Shown here in pieces: positions 13,820-17,665 of a stretch of 17,665 nt of DNA. The translations under genes were made by a program, and so were the position numbers. The stretch's first letter is position 1. Every line of letters begins with the position of its first letter. Origin of the DNA: Clostridiales bacterium (GTDB lineage: Bacteria > Bacillota > Clostridia > Peptostreptococcales > Anaerovoracaceae); NCBI GenBank assembly GCA_012511395.1, contig JAAZGD010000022.1, positions 1-17,665 of the forward strand, in the 5' to 3' direction. The notes below the pieces were generated by a model. The model ran no database searches, was not told where the DNA came from, and worked only from the letters and a program-made list of their open reading frames with translations.

Positions 13820-14254
13820 ATGAAGGAAACGCTGTATTTAGCAGAAAACGAAGAAGAAACAAAAAACCTTGGGCTTCAATTTGCAGAGCATTTGAAGCCT
13901 GGTTTTGTTATTGGCCTCATAGGGGATCTTGGTGCGGGGAAAACCACTTTTGCCAAGGCTGTGGCTGAAGGCTTAGGCATTGAGGATACAGTAACAAGCC
14001 CCACCTTTACTATAATTAAGGAGTATTATGACGGCAGGCTTCCCTTTTACCACTTTGATGTGTACAGGCTTAAGTCAACAGAGGAAATCATAAACTTAGG
14101 CTGCGAGGAGTATTTTTATGGGGAGGGCGTAACCGTCATTGAGTGGGCAGACAAGATTTTAGATCTCCTTCCTGAAGATGCAATAATTGTGGAGTTTAAA
14201 AGCACTGATAATAAAGATGAGCGATTAATTATGATTAAGGGGATTAAGCTGTGA
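13820..14254 (+). CDS. tsaE: tRNA t6A biosynthesis ATPase TsaE
   Basis: TsaE is the small ATPase that resets the TsaB-TsaD complex during synthesis of threonylcarbamoyl-adenosine at tRNA position 37. The 144 residues are the normal size. It has the P-loop GDLGAGKTT (35-43), SPTFTIIKEY (60-69), FYHFDVYRL (76-84), and the Walker-B-like VIEWADKI (106-113). The ATG at 13820 has only a poor ribosome site (AAGG just upstream) and follows the ribU stop by five bases, so it is likely to depend on translation through ribU. It overlaps tsaB by four bases (GTGA). The gene corresponds by order to B. subtilis ydiB. Confidence 0.96.
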   Translation: MKETLYLAENEEETKNLGLQFAEHLKPGFVIGLIGDLGAGKTTFAKAVAEGLGIEDTVTSPTFTIIKEYYDGRLPFYHFDVYRLKSTEEIINLGCEEYFYGEGVTVIEWADKILDLLPEDAIIVEFKSTDNKDERLIMIKGIKL

Positions 14255-14976
14255 AACTTCTTACTATAGAAACAACAGGAAAGCTGGCAGGGACTGCATA
14301 TTATGAAGCAGGACATGAGATTATTGAGAGAAAAGGCCCCATGGGGGAAAATCATCTCATCTCTCTTATGCCCATGATTAAGGAAATACTCATGGAGGCA
14401 GATATATGTCTTTCCGATTTAGACGGTATCGGCGTATCCACAGGCCCCGGATCCTATACAGGAATCAGAATAGGTGTGTCTACGGCAAGGGCTTTGTCAC
14501 AGGTATCAAAAGTCCCCCTTATAGAAATACCTACTCTATATACATTTAACTATAATGAAGAACAAAAGAAAGGCGTGGCTGTATGCCCCATCCTGGATGC
14601 AAGAAGGGACCAGCTTTACGGTGCCTGCTACTTGAACAGGGAGGAAACAATAAAGCCCGGCGCCTACAACATAAATGAGTTTTTAAAGATGATGAAGGAA
14701 GAGCCTTCACTAAAAACCGTTAAGTTTTATGGAGATGGGATCTTCCGCTTTGAGAACATCATAAAAACAGAGCTGGGGGAGACACCCTTAAAATTCTCCT
14801 TTGCCCAAGGTGAAATGGTTTATCAAAGTCCTAAAAGCTGTATGTATGTGGCAAAGGACAAGTATGAAAAAGGCGAGGTAAAAAACTACGAAGATGTACT
14901 GCCCAGATACTATAGAATTGCAGAAGCCCAGCAAAGGCTTCAGGAGGGAACTCTTGGAAGAAAAAATAGATGTTAA
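14251..14976 (+). CDS. tsaB: tRNA t6A biosynthesis protein TsaB
   Basis: TsaB is the non-catalytic ASKHA-fold partner that holds TsaD in the t6A-forming complex. The 241 residues contain the N-terminal LLTIETTGKLAGTAY (3-17), GENHLISLMPMI (32-43), and the signature STGPGSYTGIRIGVSTAR (63-80). The catalytic metal-binding histidines of TsaD are absent, as expected. It starts with GTG at 14251, eight bases after AAGGGG, overlapping the tsaE stop as GTGA. Its 3' end overlaps rimI by 23 bases. Corresponds to B. subtilis ydiC by position. Confidence 0.95.
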   Translation: MKLLTIETTGKLAGTAYYEAGHEIIERKGPMGENHLISLMPMIKEILMEADICLSDLDGIGVSTGPGSYTGIRIGVSTARALSQVSKVPLIEIPTLYTFNYNEEQKKGVAVCPILDARRDQLYGACYLNREETIKPGAYNINEFLKMMKEEPSLKTVKFYGDGIFRFENIIKTELGETPLKFSFAQGEMVYQSPKSCMYVAKDKYEKGEVKNYEDVLPRYYRIAEAQQRLQEGTLGRKNRC

Positions 14977-15424
14977 GGAAGCCCACATATTGGATATAGA
15001 CAAGTTTCTGGAAATTGAAAAGGTATCCTTTAAAGACCCCTGGTCAAGGAGCATGTTTTTATCGGAGCTTGAGGACAGAAACAGAAGGATATACTATAAG
15101 GCACTCATAAATGAAGAGGTGGCAGGGTTTATAGGACTGTGGTTTATTGTGGATGAATGCCATATTGTAAACATTGCGGTGCATCCTGATTTTAGAAATA
15201 AAGGGGTGGCAAAGAGCCTTGTCCAAAGAGCAGTTATGGAAGGAGGAATAAGAGGAGTCAACTCGTTTACATTAGAGGTGAGAGCAGGTAACGAAGAAGC
15301 CATCAAACTGTATGAAGGTTTGGGATTTATGAAGGCAGGCTATAGGAAGAACTATTATGAAAAGGAAAGGGAAGACGGAATAATCATGTGGCTCGTCATA
15401 GATGAGGAGAAAAACAATGGCTGA
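14954..15424 (+). CDS. rimI: Ribosomal protein S18 alanine N-acetyltransferase (RimI, GNAT family)
   Basis: RimI acetylates the N-terminal alanine of ribosomal protein S18 using acetyl-CoA; the exact target here is assumed from family and context. The GNAT acetyl-CoA motif A is seen as HIVNIAVHPDFRNKGVAKSL (about 70-89), and the second half as RAGNEEAIKLYEGLGF (110-125), followed by the YYEKEREDGIIMWL tail. I place the start at TTG 14954, preceded by AGGAGG at 14942-14947 with a six-base gap, giving 156 residues; the longer frame from 14894 has no ribosome site and adds 20 residues read inside tsaB. The last bases overlap the tsaD start by eight. By position it is B. subtilis ydiD. Confidence 0.92.
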   Translation: MEEKIDVKEAHILDIDKFLEIEKVSFKDPWSRSMFLSELEDRNRRIYYKALINEEVAGFIGLWFIVDECHIVNIAVHPDFRNKGVAKSLVQRAVMEGGIRGVNSFTLEVRAGNEEAIKLYEGLGFMKAGYRKNYYEKEREDGIIMWLVIDEEKNNG

Positions 15425-16457
15425 GAAAAAGGATGTAATAATTTTAAGCATTGAAACAAGCTGTGATGAAACCTCTGTGGCTTTAGTGAAAAACGGGCGA
15501 TGGATTCTTTCCAATGTTATCAGTTCGCAGATAGAAATCCATAAGCCTTATGGTGGAGTAGTGCCTGAAATTGCATCAAGACATCACCTTGAGAATATAA
15601 ATAAAGTGACTGAGAAGGCGCTTAAGGACAGCGATTTAACCTTTTCCCATGTGGATGTGGTGGCAGTTACTTACGGACCGGGACTTGTGGGTGCTCTTTT
15701 AATAGGCATCGCCACAGCAAAGGCTTATGCCTACAGTCTTTCTGTTCCCCTTGTGGGAGTGGACCATATGGCATCCCATATGGCTGCCAACTACATTGAG
15801 CATAAAGATTTAAAACCGCCTTTTACCAGCCTGATAATAAGCGGCGGCCACACTCAGCTTGTAAGAGTTAAAGACTACAATCTCTGGGAGATTTTAGGGG
15901 AAACAAGAGATGATGCTGTAGGGGAGGCCTTTGATAAAGTTGCAAGAATTTTAGGCTTAGGATACCCGGGAGGACCTTTAGTGGAAGAAGCTGCCCTTAC
16001 AGGCGACAGCGAAAAGGTTTACTTTAAAAGAGTGTATTTGGAAAAGGACAGCTATGATTTTTCATTCAGCGGAGTTAAAACTGCCGTGTTGAATTACGTA
16101 AACAGCAACAGGCAGAAGGATGAAGAAATAAATATAAATGATATTGCGGCAGGCTTTCAGGAAGCAGTTTTTACAGTATTGGTGGATAAAAGCATTAGGG
16201 CGGCAAAGGAGGAAGAAACAGGAAAACTTGTTATAGCAGGAGGAGTGGCTGCAAACAAAAGGTTGAGAGAGCTCTTAAGAAAAAGATGTTATGAGGAAGG
16301 CTTGGAGCTTTACTACCCTCAGCTTTTATTAAGTACAGATAATGCTGCCATGGTAGGCTCCGCAGGATACTATTTGTTTAAGGAAGGAAAAGTAAAGGAC
16401 CTTGACCTTGATGCTTATCCTAATTTGAGGATGGACCATGGCCATAATCTCTGTTAA
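15417..16457 (+). CDS. tsaD: tRNA t6A threonylcarbamoyltransferase TsaD
   Basis: TsaD transfers the threonylcarbamoyl group to adenosine-37 of ANN-decoding tRNAs, together with TsaB and TsaE. The 346 residues are full length. Motifs include LSIETSCDETS (10-20 by my count), VVPEIASRHH (48-57), the metal-binding HMASH (His117 and His121), SGGHTQL (142-148), and GVAANKRLRE in the C-terminal domain. ATG at 15417 was chosen because AGGAG at 15405-15409 precedes it; the in-frame ATG at 15402 has no such site. TsaC, which makes the threonylcarbamoyl-AMP substrate, is not in the window. Its end overlaps the ABC-F start by 20 bases. Confidence 0.97.
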   Translation: MAEKKDVIILSIETSCDETSVALVKNGRWILSNVISSQIEIHKPYGGVVPEIASRHHLENINKVTEKALKDSDLTFSHVDVVAVTYGPGLVGALLIGIATAKAYAYSLSVPLVGVDHMASHMAANYIEHKDLKPPFTSLIISGGHTQLVRVKDYNLWEILGETRDDAVGEAFDKVARILGLGYPGGPLVEEAALTGDSEKVYFKRVYLEKDSYDFSFSGVKTAVLNYVNSNRQKDEEININDIAAGFQEAVFTVLVDKSIRAAKEEETGKLVIAGGVAANKRLRELLRKRCYEEGLELYYPQLLLSTDNAAMVGSAGYYLFKEGKVKDLDLDAYPNLRMDHGHNLC

Positions 16458-17665
16458 GGGTTTGTCCTTTGGGTTTTCAGGAGAAACCCTTTTAAAGGAT
16501 ATTTCATTTCAGATAGAAAAAGGCGACAGAGTGGGGCTTTTAGGTGAAAACGGCACCGGTAAAACCACTCTTCTTAAAATACTGAACAACGATCTTCCCA
16601 AGGATGAAGGAGACATCTTCATATCCTCTGATATTTCCCTTGGCTATTTGGAACAACAGGTTTTCTTTAAAGAAGAGGGGACTGTTCTTTCTGAGGCAAA
16701 GGGTGCCTATAAAAAACTGATTGAAAAAGAGAACCTTCTTGAAGAGCTGTCCTTAAGTCTTGCAGGGGCAGACCATAAGACACTTCAAAGGTTTATAGAC
16801 CTACAGGAGGAGTTTGAAAGAGAGGGCGGCCTAACATATAAAGGAAGGATGAAAGGTATCCTTGATAGAATGGGGTTTTACGAGGATTCATATAATGTTA
16901 GGCTTTCACAGCTTTCAGGAGGAGAAAGATCCAGACTTTCCTTAAGTCTGCTGCTTATGAAGGAGCCTGATCTCCTTTTGCTGGATGAGCCCACCAACCA
17001 CCTTGACTTAAAAATGCTGGAGTGGCTTCAGGAGTACCTTTTGGCATACAAGGGGACTTTTATAGTCGTAACCCATGACAGATATTTTCTCGACAAGGTT
17101 ACCAATAAAATTTTCGAAATTGATGAAGGTCATCTTGAGATCTACGAAGGAGGCTATGAAGCATACGCAGATCTAAAGAGGGAAAAGAGAGAGCAGCAGA
17201 TTAAAAAGGCTTCAATAGCCTTAAAGGAATACAAGAGACAGGAAGATATCATCAGGAAGCTTAAGGAAGGTAAAAAGGAAAATCTTTCCAAAAGAGGCGC
17301 TTCAAGGGAGAAGATGCTTTCAAAATTGGAAAGACCAAAGGTGCCAAAGGCTTCCCAAAAAAGAATTAAGATTAACTTCCATCAGGAATACGAAAGCGGA
17401 AGAGAGGTAATAAGCCTTACAGATATCTCCAAAGGATATGTAACGGATAAAGGCTACAGGGAACTTTTCAAAGGCTTGAACCTAGAGATTAAGAGAGGAG
17501 AGAGAATCTGCCTTATAGGGCCAAACGGAAGCGGTAAAACTACTTTGCTTAAGATAATCCTGGGAGAGGTGGAAAAGGATAAGGGCTATATTAGGCAAGG
17601 TCACAATGTGTCCTTCGGATATTACGACCAGGGACAGCAATTGTTAAAGGGTAACAATACTGTGC
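16438..17665 (+). CDS. ABC-F family ATPase (YdiF-like), 3' partial
   Basis: A cytosolic twin-ATPase protein without membrane segments; ABC-F proteins generally act on the ribosome. The first 409 residues are present and the gene runs off the window. First domain: Walker A GENGTGKTT, signature LSGGERSRLSLSL, Walker B LLLDEPTNHLDL and switch THDRYFLDKV. Then comes a lysine- and arginine-rich helical linker (about 240-310) and the second domain with GPNGSGKTT. The LDEPTNHLD wording is diagnostic for ABC-F. ATG at 16438 has GAGG at 16427-16430 with seven-base spacing. By gene order it resembles B. subtilis ydiF next to gcp; membership of an antibiotic-resistance subgroup cannot be judged from the partial sequence and is not suggested by the neighbourhood. 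Confidence 0.93.
   Translation, partial: MAIISVKGLSFGFSGETLLKDISFQIEKGDRVGLLGENGTGKTTLLKILNNDLPKDEGDIFISSDISLGYLEQQVFFKEEGTVLSEAKGAYKKLIEKENLLEELSLSLAGADHKTLQRFIDLQEEFEREGGLTYKGRMKGILDRMGFYEDSYNVRLSQLSGGERSRLSLSLLLMKEPDLLLLDEPTNHLDLKMLEWLQEYLLAYKGTFIVVTHDRYFLDKVTNKIFEIDEGHLEIYEGGYEAYADLKREKREQQIKKASIALKEYKRQEDIIRKLKEGKKENLSKRGASREKMLSKLERPKVPKASQKRIKINFHQEYESGREVISLTDISKGYVTDKGYRELFKGLNLEIKRGERICLIGPNGSGKTTLLKIILGEVEKDKGYIRQGHNVSFGYYDQGQQLLKGNNTV

Noticed and set aside
14894..14953. A longer N-terminus for RimI starting at 14894
   Set aside because: It has no ribosome site and only reads 20 extra residues in a second frame of tsaB; the TTG at 14954 has a good AGGAGG site.
1..17665. Mobile elements, phage genes, CRISPR arrays or defence systems
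   Set aside because: No transposase, integrase, direct-repeat array, tRNA or nuclease-type gene was seen; all genes are co-oriented housekeeping or transport families.

Overview
The window looks like chromosomal, core-type DNA from a moderately low-GC anaerobic member of the Bacillota, most likely class Clostridia. The grounds are AGGAGG-type ribosome sites before most genes, AGA-dominated arginine codons, a biotin-dependent decarboxylase gene set of the methylmalonyl-CoA type, an FMN riboswitch before ribU, and a tsaE-tsaB-rimI-tsaD-ABC-F block in the order known from Bacillus subtilis (ydiB-ydiC-ydiD-gcp-ydiF). Every gene is on the + strand. I see no mobile element, CRISPR array, tRNA or rRNA. 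The genus cannot be settled from the sequence; an amino-acid fermenter is a guess.

Layout. 1-1666: the 3' half of a carboxyltransferase gene (mmdA), a small membrane subunit (OadG type) and a biotin carrier protein, then a hairpin. 1748-3863: coaX (type III pantothenate kinase), a short NimA-like flavin split-barrel protein, and dusB (tRNA dihydrouridine synthase). 3870-10052: a sigma-70-type promoter and a complete branched-chain or hydrophobic amino-acid ABC importer, livJ-livH-livM-livG-livF, followed by a second, diverged substrate-binding lipoprotein. 10065-12992: a stand-alone NifU C-terminal-type protein, a CapA-like metallophosphatase and a PepV-type dipeptidase. 12981-13814: a near-consensus promoter, an FMN riboswitch with terminator, and the riboflavin ECF transporter subunit ribU. 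13820-17665: the t6A tRNA-modification genes tsaE, tsaB and tsaD with rimI, and a truncated ABC-F gene running off the end.

How the parts fit. The importer brings in amino acids, PepV makes them from dipeptides, and the decarboxylase complex would couple acyl-CoA decarboxylation to sodium export; its large membrane beta subunit is not in the window. CoaX supplies the CoA pathway, and DusB and the Tsa proteins modify tRNA. The most interesting points are regulatory: stem-loops between livJ and livH and over the livG ribosome site, and an FMN riboswitch whose transcript appears to run without a visible stop from ribU into the t6A genes. I did not find convincing evidence of a wholly new system; most genes belong to well-known families.
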